A stretch of DNA of 38,995 nucleotides from Gammaproteobacteria bacterium (GTDB taxonomy: Bacteria > Pseudomonadota > Gammaproteobacteria > Steroidobacterales > Steroidobacteraceae), in the NCBI GenBank assembly GCA_027307325.1, contig DAHUXE010000140.1, forward strand, positions 1 through 38,995, in the 5' to 3' direction. Shown here piece after piece: positions 1-9,174 of this stretch (position 1 is its first letter; every line of letters begins with the position of its first letter). The notes beneath the pieces were generated by a model that did no database searches, was not told where the DNA came from, and was given only the letters and a program-made list of their open reading frames with translations. Position numbers and translations under genes: made by a program.

Positions 1-2
1 CG

Positions 3-461
3 CCCGGGACGGCCGCCGCAGCGGCGGGCGCCGCGCCCGCCCCGGCAGCCGCCGCTGCGCCGGGAGCCGCCGAGGCGTCGTCGACCGAGCAGGCGGTCTA
101 CGGCCAGTCCTTCGACGCGCTCAAAGCCGGGAGTTATTCCATCGCGATCACGGGCTTCAGGGATTTCCTCAAGAGCTACCCGCAGAGCTCGCTCGCCGAG
201 AACGCCCAATACTGGCTCGGCGAAGCCTACTACGTGAACCACGATTACGACTCGGCGGCCGACGCATTCCGCGCGGTCCTGAAGAAGTGGCCCGACGCGC
301 GCAAGGCGCCGGATGCGCTGCTCAAGCTCGGTTACACGCAGTTCGAGCAGAAGCAGTTCGCGGCGGCGCGCAGCACGCTCAACGCGGTGACGCAGAGGTA
401 CCCGGGAACCGACGCCGCCAAGCTCGCGGCCGACAAGCTGCGGCGGATCCCCGCGCAGTAA
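3..461 (+). CDS. cpoB: Cell division coordinator CpoB (YbgF), C-terminal part
   Basis: Only the 3' end is present; the frame is open from the left edge to TAA at 459-461. The visible part begins with an Ala/Pro-rich linker, followed by TPR-type repeats: FDALKAGSYSIAITGF, then a YWLGEAYY helix pair, then LLKLGYTQFEQKQF, ending KLRRIPAQ. This is the C-terminal TPR domain of YbgF/CpoB, a periplasmic protein that works with the Tol-Pal system and coordinates outer-membrane constriction with peptidoglycan synthesis. The family normally follows tolB-pal, which would lie left of the window. queE starts 41 bases after the stop, a gene order seen in several Gammaproteobacteria. The N-terminal coiled coil and signal peptide cannot be seen. 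Confidence 0.88.
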   Translation, partial: PGTAAAAAGAAPAPAAAAAPGAAEASSTEQAVYGQSFDALKAGSYSIAITGFRDFLKSYPQSSLAENAQYWLGEAYYVNHDYDSAADAFRAVLKKWPDARKAPDALLKLGYTQFEQKQFAAARSTLNAVTQRYPGTDAAKLAADKLRRIPAQ

Positions 462-502
462 CCGCCGGACCGCTTAGGGCTTGCGCGACGGGGTAACGCG
501 AC

Positions 503-1150
503 ATGAGCGCCTCGCGCCTTAAGGTCACCGAGATCTTCCACTCGCTGCAGGGCGAGGCCGACACCGTGGGCTTTCCGACGGTGTTCGTTCGGTTGACCGG
601 CTGCCCGTTGCGCTGCCGTTACTGCGACACGCAGTACGCGTTCCACGGCGGAGAATGGTGGGAGCTCGCGCCGCTCGTGGCGCGGGTGCGCGAATTCGCG
701 ACTCCGTACGTGTGTGTCACGGGCGGCGAGCCGCTCGCACAGCAGGCGTGCCTCGCGCTGCTCACGATGTTGTGCGACGCGGGCCTGCGCGTCTCGCTCG
801 AGACGAGCGGGGCGATGTCGCTCGCGGGAGTCGATCCGCGGGTGGTGCGCGTGGTCGACGTCAAGACGCCGGGCTCGGGCGAAGAGCATCGCAACCGCTA
901 CCAGGAGCTCGGCACCCTCCGCCGGCAAGACCTGGTCAAGTTCGTCATCTGCGGCCGCGATGACTACGAATGGAGCCGGGCGAAGCTGGGCGAGCTCGCG
1001 CTGCCCGCAGGCTGCACGGTGCTGTTCTCGCCCAGCCACGATGAGCTGCCGGCGCGTGAGCTGGCGGACTGGATTCTCGAGGACCGCTTGGCCGTGCGCC
1101 TGCAGATCCAGCTGCACAAGTATCTCTGGGGCAACGTACCGGGGAAATGA
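503..1150 (+). CDS. queE: 7-carboxy-7-deazaguanine synthase QueE
   Basis: A radical SAM enzyme of 215 residues that converts 6-carboxytetrahydropterin to 7-carboxy-7-deazaguanine in queuosine/preQ0 biosynthesis. The iron-sulfur cysteines are C34, C38 and C41 (CPLRCRYC, CxxxCxxC spacing). A GGEP motif for SAM binding is at 74-77, preceded by the typical QueE opening KVTEIFHSLQGE. The length matches the family. The ATG at 503 lies directly before the conserved N-terminus. queC follows after 27 bases, so the two are probably co-transcribed, and they catalyse consecutive steps. No queD or queF is seen in the window. Confidence 0.93.
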   Translation: MSASRLKVTEIFHSLQGEADTVGFPTVFVRLTGCPLRCRYCDTQYAFHGGEWWELAPLVARVREFATPYVCVTGGEPLAQQACLALLTMLCDAGLRVSLETSGAMSLAGVDPRVVRVVDVKTPGSGEEHRNRYQELGTLRRQDLVKFVICGRDDYEWSRAKLGELALPAGCTVLFSPSHDELPARELADWILEDRLAVRLQIQLHKYLWGNVPGK

Positions 1151-1177
1151 CGTGCGCGCGCCACACGATCGCCTCGT

Positions 1178-1858
1178 ATGAGCGCTGCGCCCGCGGTGGT
1201 GCTGCTGTCCGGCGGCCTCGACTCCGCCACGGCGCTCGCCATCGCCCGCGAGCGCGGCTTCCTCTGCCATGCGCTGTCGGTCGACTACGGTCAGAGGCAC
1301 GCCGCCGAGCTCGAGGCGGCGCGCCGCGTGGCCCGCAAGGGCGGAGCGCAGGAGCACCGCATCATGCGTGTCGATCTCTCGGGCATCGGCGGCTCGGCGC
1401 TGACCGATCCGGCGATCGCAGTGCCCGAGCAGCCGACGAGCGGCATCCCGGTCACGTACGTGCCGGCGCGCAACACCATCATGCTGGCGCTCGCGCTCGG
1501 CTGGGCCGAGGTGCTCGGCGCGCGCGAGATCTTCATCGGGGTCAACGTGATCGATGCGAGCGGCTATCCCGACTGCCGCCCCGAGTTCATCGCTGCCTTC
1601 GGCGCGCTCGCGCGGCTCGCCACCCGCGCGGGCGTGGAGGGCAAGCCGTGCCGCATCGAAGCGCCGCTCATCGGTCTCACCAAGGCCGAGATCATCCGCG
1701 AAGGCACGCGCCTCGGCGTCGATTACGCCGAGACCGTGTCCTGCTATCAGGCCGACGCCGCCGGCCGGGCCTGCGGGCGCTGTGATGCCTGCCGACTGCG
1801 CCGCGCGGGCTTCGCCGCGGCTGCACTTCCCGACCCGACCCGGTATCGGTCACTGTAG
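1178..1858 (+). CDS. queC: 7-cyano-7-deazaguanine synthase QueC
   Basis: A 226-residue ATP-dependent ligase that turns the QueE product into preQ0 using ammonia. The PP-loop SGGLDS is at 11-16. The C-terminal zinc site is intact, with cysteines at 189, 199, 202 and 205. The length matches the family (about 230 residues). It lies 27 bases after queE on the same strand, so the two form a queuosine-precursor operon behind cpoB. A tRNA-Lys gene begins 68 bases after its stop. Confidence 0.94.
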   Translation: MSAAPAVVLLSGGLDSATALAIARERGFLCHALSVDYGQRHAAELEAARRVARKGGAQEHRIMRVDLSGIGGSALTDPAIAVPEQPTSGIPVTYVPARNTIMLALALGWAEVLGAREIFIGVNVIDASGYPDCRPEFIAAFGALARLATRAGVEGKPCRIEAPLIGLTKAEIIREGTRLGVDYAETVSCYQADAAGRACGRCDACRLRRAGFAAAALPDPTRYRSL

Positions 1859-1926
1859 TATCATGCCGCCCCCGCGCGGAGCGGACACTTCCAACAGCCA
1901 CCCGCCGCGCACGCTGCAGCTTCGCC

Positions 1927-1999
1927 GGGGCGTTAGCTCAGTCGGTAGAGCATCGGACTTTTAATCCGCTGGTCGACGGTTCGATTCCGTCACGCCCCA
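1927..1999 (+). tRNA. tRNA-Lys (anticodon UUU)
   Basis: A complete cloverleaf of 73 bases. The acceptor stem GGGGCGT (1927-1933) pairs perfectly with ACGCCCC (1992-1998), and the discriminator is A1999. The D arm reads TAGCTCAGTCGGTAGAGCA. The anticodon loop is CTTTTAA, giving anticodon TTT. The T arm GACGG-TTCGATT-CCGTC is perfect. The outermost anticodon-stem pair is T-C, a mismatch. CCA is not encoded: the discriminator is followed by CAT. It closely resembles the E. coli tRNA-Lys sequence in both loops. Confidence 0.97.
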
Positions 2000-2030
2000 C
2001 ATCGATTGCCCGCACCCACTCCCACTAGAC

Positions 2031-2048
2031 TGTGGCTAAAAAGCCACA
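2031..2048. other. Perfect hairpin upstream of the TonB receptor promoter
   Basis: TGTGGCT (2031-2037) pairs with AGCCACA (2042-2048) around an AAAA loop, a 7-bp stem. It lies between the tRNA-Lys gene and the candidate receptor promoter. It is not followed by a T-run on either strand, so it is a poor intrinsic terminator. It could be an operator or an RNA-processing structure; its role is not known. Confidence 0.5.
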
Positions 2049-2054
2049 AAAGTG

Positions 2055-2082
2055 GTGACAAAGGTATGCCTCTGAGTATCAT
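2055..2082 (+). promoter_or_regulatory. Candidate sigma-70-type promoter for the TonB-dependent receptor
   Basis: A -35-like GTGACA (2055-2060) and a -10-like TATCAT (2077-2082), each one mismatch from consensus, are separated by 16 bases. A transcript would start near 2089, giving a leader of roughly 90 bases before the receptor ATG at 2178. The assignment rests on sequence similarity only. Confidence 0.5.
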
Positions 2083-2177
2083 GTTCCCGGCGGCCTTGCG
2101 GGAGCTGAGAAGAATAGAGGCAAGCACCGCCATTGCATAAACGAAACACAGTTCGTCACAGCCTGGGGAGGCAAGAC

Positions 2178-4835
2178 ATGAAGGCAGTAGTAATGCTGGG
2201 ACTCACGTCCGTCCTGGCACTGGGTTCGAGCGCCATCGGGGCGCAGACCAAGCCGGCCGAAGAGACCGAGAGCAACGCAACTTCGGCGACGCAGGAGGTG
2301 ATCATCACGGGAACGCGGCGTAAGGACCGCACCGTCGCCGAGTCGTCGGCGCCGATCGACGTCATCGCCGGCAACGACCTGGCGTCGCAGACGACTTCCA
2401 ACATGCTCGACACGCTGTCGAACCGGGTGCCGTCCTTCATCGTCGGCCAGAATTCGATCTCCGACGCTTCGAGCTTCGTGCGCGCGCCTTCGCTGCGCGG
2501 GCTGCCTTCGGACGAGATGCTCGTCATGCTCAACGGCAAGCGCATGAACCGCTCGGCGCTCGTGCAGGTCTACCAGGGCGGCGAGACGGAGCTAGCGTTC
2601 GGCTCCCAGGGTCCCGACCTCGCCTCGATTCCCTCCATCGCCGTCAAGTCGCTGGAGATCCTGCGCGACGGCGCCTCCGCCCAGTACGGCTCGGATGCGA
2701 TCGCGGGCGTGCTCAACTACCAGTTCCGCGACAACCCATCCGGTATCGAAGTCAACGGGCATCTCGGCGAGTACTTCCCGGGACAGGGCTACAAGAACGA
2801 CGGCACCGACCGCCAGGTCGCCGCGAACATCGGTCTGCCCCTCGGCGGGCAGGGCTTCCTCAATCTGAGCGCCGAGTGGTCGAAGTACGACCAGACGGTG
2901 CGCAACCCGACGCGCCCCTCGGCGCTGGCATTCTCCGAGCTCTTTCCCAACCTGGCCCCGCAGCTGCCGCACTGGCCGGGACCCGTGCAGCAGTGGGGTA
3001 CGCCGCCGAGTGACGACTTCAAGGCCGTGGCCAATGCCGGCATCAAGCTCGACAACGGCGACCAGCTCTACCTGTTCATGAACTGGGCCAACATCGAGAC
3101 CAACGAGAGCTTCAACTACCGCCTGCCGGTGACCGTCACCGATCCCAACACCGGCGATGTGTTCAGCCACCACCCGGCGTTCAGCAACATCTTCCTGGAT
3201 GCGTGCGCCTCCGCGGCTTTCGCCACGTACTCCGGGTGCCCGGCCGGCGGATATGTCAACGACGCCAACACGTTCAACTTTGCCTCGTTCTATCCGGCCG
3301 GCTTCACGCCGCGTTTCTTCGGCACGACGCAGCAGTCCTTCGAAGCCGTGGGCTACAAGGGCGTGAATGCCTGGGGCATGACGTACGACATCTCCGGGAC
3401 GAGGGCTACCAATTCGCTCGCGGTGTCGCTGCAGGGCACCCTTAATCCGTCGCTCGGACCGCAGTCGCCGAAGAGTTTCTACGACGGCAAGTTCGTGCAG
3501 AACGAGACCAACTTCAACGTCGACGTGACCTACCCCTGGCAGGTCGCAGGGTTTGCCTCACCCGTCACGGTGGCGGCCGGTCTCGAGTGGCGCGACGAGA
3601 ACTATCAGCAGCTGCAGGGCGACCAGGCGTCCTACGCCGCCGGGCCCTATACCTCCCAACCGCTCTACAACTGCGTCGCGGCGACCCTCTCCTGCGCGCC
3701 GGACATCGTCGGCGGCTCGCAGGTGGTCGCCACGCAGTCGACCGCGTCCAACGGGTATGGCGGCATCTCGGCGGACGTGGACGCTTCCCAGATCAGCTAT
3801 GCCGGCTACATCGATCTCGAGGCGGACGTGCTGAAGAACCTGACGCTCGGCGTCGCGGGCCGCTTCGAGGACTTCTCGTCCTACGGCAACACGACGCTCG
3901 GCAAGGTGCAGGCGCGCTGGAAAGTCAGCGACGCGGTGGCACTGCGCGGCACCGCCAGCACCGGCTTCCACGCGCCGACGCCGGGCCAGTACAGCGTCGA
4001 GACACTGAGCACGACGTTCCTGCCCGGCACTACGACGCAGGTACAGATCGGCACCTACCCGGTGACGAGCAGCATCGCTCAGTTCTTCGGTGCCAAGGCA
4101 CTGCGGCCCGAGGAATCGACCAACTTCAGCGCCGGCATCGTGCTGACGCCGATCGATCGGCTGCTGGTGACGCTCGACACCTACCAGATCGACGTCCGGC
4201 ACCGCATCGGGATCTCGCAGCAGTTCACCGTGTCGGCGGCCGACATCATCCAGCTCCCCGCCCTCGGGTACGTCGGACCGGGTGGAACCGTCCAGTACTT
4301 CACCAACGGCTTCAACACCCGGACCAAGGGTATCGACCTGGTGGGCACCTATCCCTTCGAGCTGGGTAACCTGGGTCGCCTCGGCACGACGCTGGCCTAC
4401 AACTACAACAAGACCGACGTCACGTCCTTCGACCCGACGGTCATCACGCAGGCGCGCATCATCGATATCCAGCACAACGCGCCGAACAACCGCGCCAACC
4501 TGAGCCTCGACTGGAGCCGCGGAGCCTGGGGTGCGACGCTCTACGAGAACTATTACGGCACGTGGCGCGACGAGAACGACTATCCGGGGCAGCTGTTCTC
4601 CGCCAAGGAGACGACCGACCTCGATGTCTCCTATCAGGCGCTCAACTGGCTGACGCTGGCGGTCGGCGGACGTAACATCTTCAACGCCTACCCCGACGCG
4701 ATCGCCAACACCGCGGCGAGTCACATCTATCCGCAGACCGGCGGCGAGTCGGACGGCGAGAAGTACCCGCGCACCGGCGGGCCGTTCGGCTTCAACGGCG
4801 CCTTCTGGTACGTGCGTTTCGTGGCGAAGTTCTAG
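2178..4835 (+). CDS. TonB-dependent outer-membrane receptor
   Basis: A protein of 885 residues. It starts with a signal peptide ([23 protein letters not shown]), then an N-terminal plug ([17 protein letters not shown], followed by the plug segment around [12 protein letters not shown] and [17 protein letters not shown]). A long beta barrel follows, ending in the terminal aromatic residue typical of outer-membrane barrels ([10 protein letters not shown]). Such receptors import scarce large or bound nutrients using TonB energy. The substrate cannot be read from the sequence. The ATG at 2178 is chosen because GGGGAGG lies just upstream and the signal peptide begins there. A longer in-frame reading from a TTG at 2133 would place extra charged residues before the signal peptide. 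It has its own candidate promoter and is followed by a terminator-like hairpin, so it is probably a single-gene unit. Confidence 0.9.
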   Translation: MKAVVMLGLTSVLALGSSAIGAQTKPAEETESNATSATQEVIITGTRRKDRTVAESSAPIDVIAGNDLASQTTSNMLDTLSNRVPSFIVGQNSISDASSFVRAPSLRGLPSDEMLVMLNGKRMNRSALVQVYQGGETELAFGSQGPDLASIPSIAVKSLEILRDGASAQYGSDAIAGVLNYQFRDNPSGIEVNGHLGEYFPGQGYKNDGTDRQVAANIGLPLGGQGFLNLSAEWSKYDQTVRNPTRPSALAFSELFPNLAPQLPHWPGPVQQWGTPPSDDFKAVANAGIKLDNGDQLYLFMNWANIETNESFNYRLPVTVTDPNTGDVFSHHPAFSNIFLDACASAAFATYSGCPAGGYVNDANTFNFASFYPAGFTPRFFGTTQQSFEAVGYKGVNAWGMTYDISGTRATNSLAVSLQGTLNPSLGPQSPKSFYDGKFVQNETNFNVDVTYPWQVAGFASPVTVAAGLEWRDENYQQLQGDQASYAAGPYTSQPLYNCVAATLSCAPDIVGGSQVVATQSTASNGYGGISADVDASQISYAGYIDLEADVLKNLTLGVAGRFEDFSSYGNTTLGKVQARWKVSDAVALRGTASTGFHAPTPGQYSVETLSTTFLPGTTTQVQIGTYPVTSSIAQFFGAKALRPEESTNFSAGIVLTPIDRLLVTLDTYQIDVRHRIGISQQFTVSAADIIQLPALGYVGPGGTVQYFTNGFNTRTKGIDLVGTYPFELGNLGRLGTTLAYNYNKTDVTSFDPTVITQARIIDIQHNAPNNRANLSLDWSRGAWGATLYENYYGTWRDENDYPGQLFSAKETTDLDVSYQALNWLTLAVGGRNIFNAYPDAIANTAASHIYPQTGGESDGEKYPRTGGPFGFNGAFWYVRFVAKF

Positions 4836-4848
4836 GGAAAACGACGCG

Positions 4849-4876
4849 CCCGCCGCAGCCACGAGGCTGCGGCGGG
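4849..4876 (+). terminator. Strong hairpin after the TonB receptor
   Basis: A perfect 12-bp stem, CCCGCCGCAGCC (4849-4860) with GGCTGCGGCGGG (4865-4876), and an ACGA loop, 13 bases after the receptor stop. No T-run follows on the plus strand. On the minus strand a short T-run (GTTTTCCC) follows a few bases beyond the stem. It probably separates the receptor from acdS, but the missing U-tract makes it atypical. Confidence 0.55.
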
Positions 4877-4926
4877 TCCGGCGAGATCCGTGCGAGGTGC
4901 GGGGTGAGCGTGCGCAATATCCGTTC

Positions 4927-5943
4927 ATGAGCCTGAAGCGCTTTCCCCGCCATCAGCTGACTTTCGGCGTAACGCCCATACACCCGCTGAAGCGCCTGAG
5001 TGCGCACCTCGGCGGCAAGGTCGAGCTCTACGCCAAGAGGGATGACTGCAACAGCGGGCTCGCTTTCGGCGGCAACAAGACCCGCAAGCTCGAATACCTG
5101 ATCCCCGAAGCTCTCGCCCAGGGTTGCGACACTCTGGTGTCGATCGGAGGCGTGCAGTCCAATCAGACCCGGCAGGTGGCAGCGGTGGCCGCACACCTGG
5201 GAATGAAGTGCGTGCTCGTACAGGAGAACTGGGTCGAGTACCCGGATGCACTGTATGACCGCGTCGGCAATATCGAGCTCTCCCGTATCCTGGGTGCCGA
5301 CGTGCGCCTCGATACGGCGGGCTTTGACATCGGCATTCGTCCGAGCTGGGAGCGGGCGCTGGAGGATGTGCGTCGCGCGGGCGGCAGGCCCTTTCCCATT
5401 CCGGCAGGATGCTCCGAGCATCCGCTCGGCGGGCTGGGTTTCGTGGGCTTTGCAGACGAGGTGCGCGCCCAGGAAGAAGAGCTCGGGTTTCGCTTCGACT
5501 ACGTCGTGGTCTGCTCGGTCACGGGGAGCACGCAGGCCGGCATGGTGGTCGGTTTCGCGGCCGACGACCGTGCGCGGTGCGTGATCGGTATCGATGGGTC
5601 CGCCACACCCGCCAAGACGCACGCGCAGATCCTGCGTATCGCTCAGCATACCGCGCGTCTCGTGGAGCTCGGTCGCGAAATCACCGCCGCCGATGTGATT
5701 CTCGATACGCGCTACGCCGCCCCCGTGTACGGCCTTCCGGGCACCGGCACGCTCGAGGCCATTCGTCTCTGCGCGCGCCTGGAAGGCATGCTCACCGATC
5801 CCGTATACGAGGGAAAGTCCATGCACGGGATGATCGCGAGGGTCCTCGCAGGCGAGTTTCCCGCGGGATCCAAGGTGCTCTACGCGCACCTGGGCGGTGT
5901 GCCGGCGCTGAGTGCCTACAGCTACCTGTTTCGTAACGGCTGA
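4927..5943 (+). CDS. acdS: 1-aminocyclopropane-1-carboxylate (ACC) deaminase
   Basis: A PLP enzyme of 338 residues that cleaves ACC, the plant ethylene precursor, to 2-oxobutyrate and ammonia. The length is the same as Pseudomonas AcdS when started at the ATG at 4927 ([14 protein letters not shown]); an in-frame GTG at 4897 would add ten residues. The PLP lysine is K51 in [10 protein letters not shown]. The residues that distinguish true ACC deaminases from D-cysteine desulfhydrases are present: E295 ([10 protein letters not shown]) and L322 ([10 protein letters not shown]), with Y294 beside E295. Sequence agreement with Pseudomonas AcdS extends over the whole length. No acdR-type Lrp regulator is adjacent. 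The upstream gene is the receptor, separated by a strong hairpin. The gene suggests association with plants or plant litter. Confidence 0.93.
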   Translation: MSLKRFPRHQLTFGVTPIHPLKRLSAHLGGKVELYAKRDDCNSGLAFGGNKTRKLEYLIPEALAQGCDTLVSIGGVQSNQTRQVAAVAAHLGMKCVLVQENWVEYPDALYDRVGNIELSRILGADVRLDTAGFDIGIRPSWERALEDVRRAGGRPFPIPAGCSEHPLGGLGFVGFADEVRAQEEELGFRFDYVVVCSVTGSTQAGMVVGFAADDRARCVIGIDGSATPAKTHAQILRIAQHTARLVELGREITAADVILDTRYAAPVYGLPGTGTLEAIRLCARLEGMLTDPVYEGKSMHGMIARVLAGEFPAGSKVLYAHLGGVPALSAYSYLFRNG

Positions 5944-5980
5944 GAGGCGACCGTCACGGCGACCGCAGTGAGTTCGTCCT

Positions 5981-7024
5981 TCACAGCCGGCCGGCCAGCT
6001 CGACACTGCGTGGCGCAGCGAGCCCGCCGAAGCGCTCGTCGATCGCCCTGAGGCGCCCCGCGGCCTCTCGGGTCGCACCGCGGTCGAGGAGCTCCTCGAC
6101 TGCGCGCAGGCGCGCGGTAAGGTCCGCATCGAGCGCCGCGCGACAGCGCGCGAGCTTCCCGGGCTCCGGGGTCCGTGGCTCCAACAGCCGCTCGAGTGCC
6201 TGCGACAGCGCTCCGGGAAGGGCGATGTCGTGCTGCATGCGCGGTTGCACCGCCTCATCGACGTTCGCCACGCACCACTGGTGCAGCGAACGGACGCTCA
6301 GGGCGTCGTCGGCGAGATGGTCCGGGTCGCGCTCGCCGGTGATGTAGACGAGGCGCGTCTGCGACTGGAACAGAGCCAGCAGATCCTGCGGCGGCAGGGG
6401 CAGCTGCGGCGTTCCGATGGGATCGCTTCCGGCATCGAGGATCGCGCCCCGGAACAGGTCCGGGTAGGCGAGCGCGATCCGCAGCGCGACCCGCGAGCCG
6501 CCGGAGAATCCTCCCACGTACACGCGCCCGGGGTCGATCGGAAAGCGGCGTTGCGCTTCGGCGGCGGCCAGCAGCGCGAGCGGGACGCGGCGGCCCATGG
6601 GACTCTCGTCGTTCCCGGAGCGCGCGGCTGTAATGAACACCACGCCGAACCGCTCGAGGACCATCGCCCAGCCGGCCGGCAAACGCGCGTCCCGCCACGG
6701 GGGCACGAAAACCAGCAGGGCGAAGCCGTGCGACGGTGGTGGCGCGGCCGGCCGGTAGATCAGAAAGCGTTCGGAGCTAACGTCGAGAGGATAACGCGCC
6801 AGCGTCGCGCCCGAGTCGGCGAGCCTGCGCTCCTCGGCAAGCCGGGTGAGCGGACTCGCCATGCGGCGCAGCAGCTCGGTGTTCTCCGCATACGGGGCAT
6901 GGTCCGCGGCGACGACGTCGTGCAGCGTCGCGCCTGCGGCGTGCGCTGCGACGCCCACAGCGGGAATCAGGGCCGCCGCCACGCAGCCGAGCGCGAGGAG
7001 TCGCATCTGGGTTGAAGGCTGCAT
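5981..7024 (-). CDS. Secreted alpha/beta-hydrolase-fold protein
   Basis: A protein of 347 residues with an N-terminal signal sequence (MQPSTQMRLLALGCVAAALIP, cleavage probably near AAHAAG). The hydrolase core shows a nucleophile elbow GGFSGGSR (Ser as nucleophile), an Asp in GERDPDH and a later His (RMQHDIALPG) that could complete the triad. It resembles esterases and depolymerases of the PHB depolymerase or carboxylesterase type, but the substrate is unknown. The C-terminal 80 residues are helical and Arg/Ala/Leu-rich. The start is uncertain: ATG at 7024 and 7006 are both in frame and neither has a good ribosome-binding site. It is convergent with acdS (38 bases apart) and divergent from the SRAP gene. 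Confidence 0.7.
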   Translation of the reverse strand: MQPSTQMRLLALGCVAAALIPAVGVAAHAAGATLHDVVAADHAPYAENTELLRRMASPLTRLAEERRLADSGATLARYPLDVSSERFLIYRPAAPPPSHGFALLVFVPPWRDARLPAGWAMVLERFGVVFITAARSGNDESPMGRRVPLALLAAAEAQRRFPIDPGRVYVGGFSGGSRVALRIALAYPDLFRGAILDAGSDPIGTPQLPLPPQDLLALFQSQTRLVYITGERDPDHLADDALSVRSLHQWCVANVDEAVQPRMQHDIALPGALSQALERLLEPRTPEPGKLARCRAALDADLTARLRAVEELLDRGATREAAGRLRAIDERFGGLAAPRSVELAGRL

Positions 7025-7195
7025 CACGGTTGCATGCGCTGCGATTTCCGATCGCAACAGTCTGACTGATTTCGGCGCGACGCGCTGGTGGCCCGTACGT
7101 GAATTCGGGGCCGGGCGACTCACGGTCGGAGCGGGCATTTGTCGTAGCGGGCGGACAGGTTCTCTCAGGGGCCGGCGCACCGTACGCTGCGCGGC

Positions 7196-7867
7196 ATGGC
7201 TGAGCGTCTCGTCATCCCGGGCCGGGAGGAAGTCGACCGGGAGCTTCAGGTGGCGCGCCCCTGGTGGCAGTTTTCCGCCCGCTTCAACGTTGCCATCTCG
7301 CAGAGCGTGCCGGTCGCGCGGCTGCACGGCCGCGAATCCGAAGGCGTAATGATGCGGTGGGGCCTCGCGCAGCGCAGCGTCCGCGGCACCATCGATCTCA
7401 CCGACTGCGGCGCGGTCCGCAGCGACGCCCTGATGTCGGCGCAGGACCTGAAGAGCATGTGGATATGTGGCCAGCGCGGCATCGTGCCGCTTGCCGGCTT
7501 CTACCTGTGGCAGCGCGCGGCGGCGGGCTTCCATCAGCCCTTCTACGTGCGCGTGGTGAATCGGCCGGTCTTCGGTGTCGCGGTGCTGTGGACCCGCGCG
7601 GAAGCCAACGACGAAGTCATCGAAAGCTGTGCGCTGCTGACCGTCGCCGCCAATCCGCTCCTGGCGGAGATCAGCCCTGCGACGCTGCAGATGCCGGCAA
7701 TACTCCGCTCGCAGGACTACCACGCGTGGCTCTCATCCGGCGCGGGCGAGGTGCAGGAGCTCCTGCAGTCGTACCCGCACAGCCAGATGGTCTGTCATCC
7801 CGTTGCGCCCTTCGTGAATCACCTCGAGTTCGACGAGCCGGGTCTGATCAGACCGGCTCATGGCTAG
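7196..7867 (+). CDS. SRAP (YedK/HMCES)-family protein lacking the catalytic residues
   Basis: A 223-residue protein that aligns with the SRAP fold throughout: FNVAISQSVPVAR, MMRWGL, IVPLAGFYLWQ, QPFYVR, the MPAIL strand, DYHAWL and HPVAPFVN. SRAP proteins attach covalently through Cys2 to abasic sites in single-stranded DNA. Here the start reads MAER where the family has MCGR, so Cys2 is Ala. The active-site Asn (NAR[AS]E) corresponds to AVRSD. The Glu of FYEW is Leu (FYLW). The His of IHDRMP is missing and replaced by ISPATLQMP. The reading frame is otherwise intact and no in-frame alternative start supplies a Met-Cys (a TAG lies at 7145-7147). It may bind DNA without cross-linking, or have a new function. 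Confidence 0.8.
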   Translation: MAERLVIPGREEVDRELQVARPWWQFSARFNVAISQSVPVARLHGRESEGVMMRWGLAQRSVRGTIDLTDCGAVRSDALMSAQDLKSMWICGQRGIVPLAGFYLWQRAAAGFHQPFYVRVVNRPVFGVAVLWTRAEANDEVIESCALLTVAANPLLAEISPATLQMPAILRSQDYHAWLSSGAGEVQELLQSYPHSQMVCHPVAPFVNHLEFDEPGLIRPAHG

Positions 7868-7932
7868 AAGCGTGCGGGAACCCGAAATCCTGCCGATGGT
7901 CGAATGAGTTTTGAGGCAAGGAGGAGCAACCC

Positions 7933-8127
7933 ATGGACACCACCGTGTGGGAACAGGTGAAGGGCAAGGTCAGGCAGCAGTGGACGAAGCTCACGCATGA
8001 GGACCTGAGGCAGCTCGAAGGCCACGGCGAGCAGCTTGCCGCGAAACTCCAGCAGCGCTACGGCTTCACCAGAGAGGATGCCGAGCGGCAGGCAAAGGAA
8101 TTCCGCAACCGCAACAACTGGAACTGA
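7933..8127 (+). CDS. CsbD-like small stress protein
   Basis: A small hydrophilic protein of 64 residues: VWEQVKGKVRQQWTKLTHEDL followed by a helical segment ending in FRNRNNWN. This is the CsbD/YjbJ family, often induced by general stress; its biochemical role is not known. A strong ribosome-binding site AAGGAGG lies 7 bases before the ATG. It is not overlapped by neighbours. The gene on its right is on the opposite strand and convergent. Confidence 0.85.
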   Translation: MDTTVWEQVKGKVRQQWTKLTHEDLRQLEGHGEQLAAKLQQRYGFTREDAERQAKEFRNRNNWN

Positions 8128-8165
8128 CCGGCACGCCGCGCCGCGAGGATGAGCTGACTACACGC

Positions 8166-9064
8166 TCAACGAGCACCCGCGGCGCCGATGCTCGCCATCG
8201 GCCGGGAGGCAAGGACGGCCGCGAAGGGGCCGAACCAGATTGCGGCTGCGAACAGGATCGGAACCGCTGCCACGACGCCGGGTGGCACTGCGTCCTGTGC
8301 GCCGGCCGCGTACAACGCAAATGATTCCAGCGTGCCGGCGGAAATGAGCAGCGCCCCGAGCGGCCGATTCCCCCTGAGCGCAAGCGCGTGAAAGCCGATG
8401 CCCGTGACGAACCAGGGCAGGAAGAGCGGCATGAGCAGATTGTTCGACAGTGGCGAGGCAAGCGGAATCCTGACGATCAGCAGCCCGCAGCCAATTGCAG
8501 ACAGCAGTGCGAGGCCCAGACGGAAGTGCTCGCGCGCGGCGAAGTAGACGAGGCACGCCAACGCGTAGAACTGGACCTCGACGTACAGCGACCAGTACAC
8601 CCCGTCGATGCTGCGGAAGCCGGGCGTAGGCGCGAGGCGGCTCAGGATTACGGGGTCAATGAAGGTCACGGAGGACACAAACCAGGCCGCGCGCGCCGCA
8701 AACGGCGCGCGCGGGATCACCTGCATCGCGGCGAAGGTGATCACGCTGAAGATCAGCATGGCGGGCGCGAGGCGGGCGTAGCGCGCACTGCGAACTCGCC
8801 CGGCGTCCGGCAGCGCTCGAGCGTCAGCGCGATTACAAACCCGGAAATCACGAAGAACAGCTGCACGCCGTACTGCCCGAGGCGCACGTCCGGCAGGCCG
8901 GCGAGCGCGGTGCCATAGGGGTACAGACTCGCGGGATTGAGGGGCGGTCCCCAGCGGTAGCAGTAGTGAAATGCGACCACGGCGAGAATCGCGATCGTGC
9001 GCAGTCCGTCCAGGGTCGCGAGTCTTTGGCTGTCCAGCGGCGCACCTCCTCGCGAGACATTCAA
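8166..9064 (-). pseudogene. Acyltransferase-3 (OafA-like) membrane protein, frameshifted and truncated
   Basis: The N-terminal part is read from about 9064 (RLATLDGLRTIAILAVVAFHY, then QLFFVISGFVIALTLERCRTPGEF). This is the classic opening of acyltransferase-3 membrane enzymes, which O-acylate sugars or lipids. Near 8785-8795 the homology jumps to another frame that continues as YARLAPAMLIF, with GVYWSLYVEVQFY and several membrane helices. A one-base loss in a GCGCG run would explain the jump. The second frame stops at 8166 after MASIGAAGAR, before the usual last helix (SYPLYLxH type), so the C-terminus is also missing. The start is unclear (TTG at 9064). A sequencing error could explain the frameshift but not the short end. 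Confidence 0.7.
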
Positions 9065-9174
9065 GTACGCGCGCTCGAAGACAGTTGGCGCGGGCGACCG
9101 CAGACAAATGAGCCGCTCGGCCCATGGCGGCCGGGGAGTGGCAGGGAGCCGGGCGTTCGTCTTTAATCCGCTCC

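Noticed and set aside
2031-2048. Hairpin considered as an intrinsic terminator for tRNA-Lys
   Set aside because: There is no T-run after the stem on either strand; it is listed as a hairpin of unknown role.
2133-2177. Upstream TTG start for the TonB receptor
   Set aside because: It would put a charged 15-residue extension before the signal peptide, and the ATG at 2178 has a good ribosome-binding site.
3558-4928. Long minus-strand open frame of 456 codons under the TonB receptor
   Set aside because: It lies antisense to a clear receptor gene, has low-complexity Arg/Val-rich translation and no recognisable domain; it reflects GC-rich codon bias.
4927-5943. D-cysteine desulfhydrase
   Set aside because: The specificity residues E295 and L322 are those of ACC deaminase.
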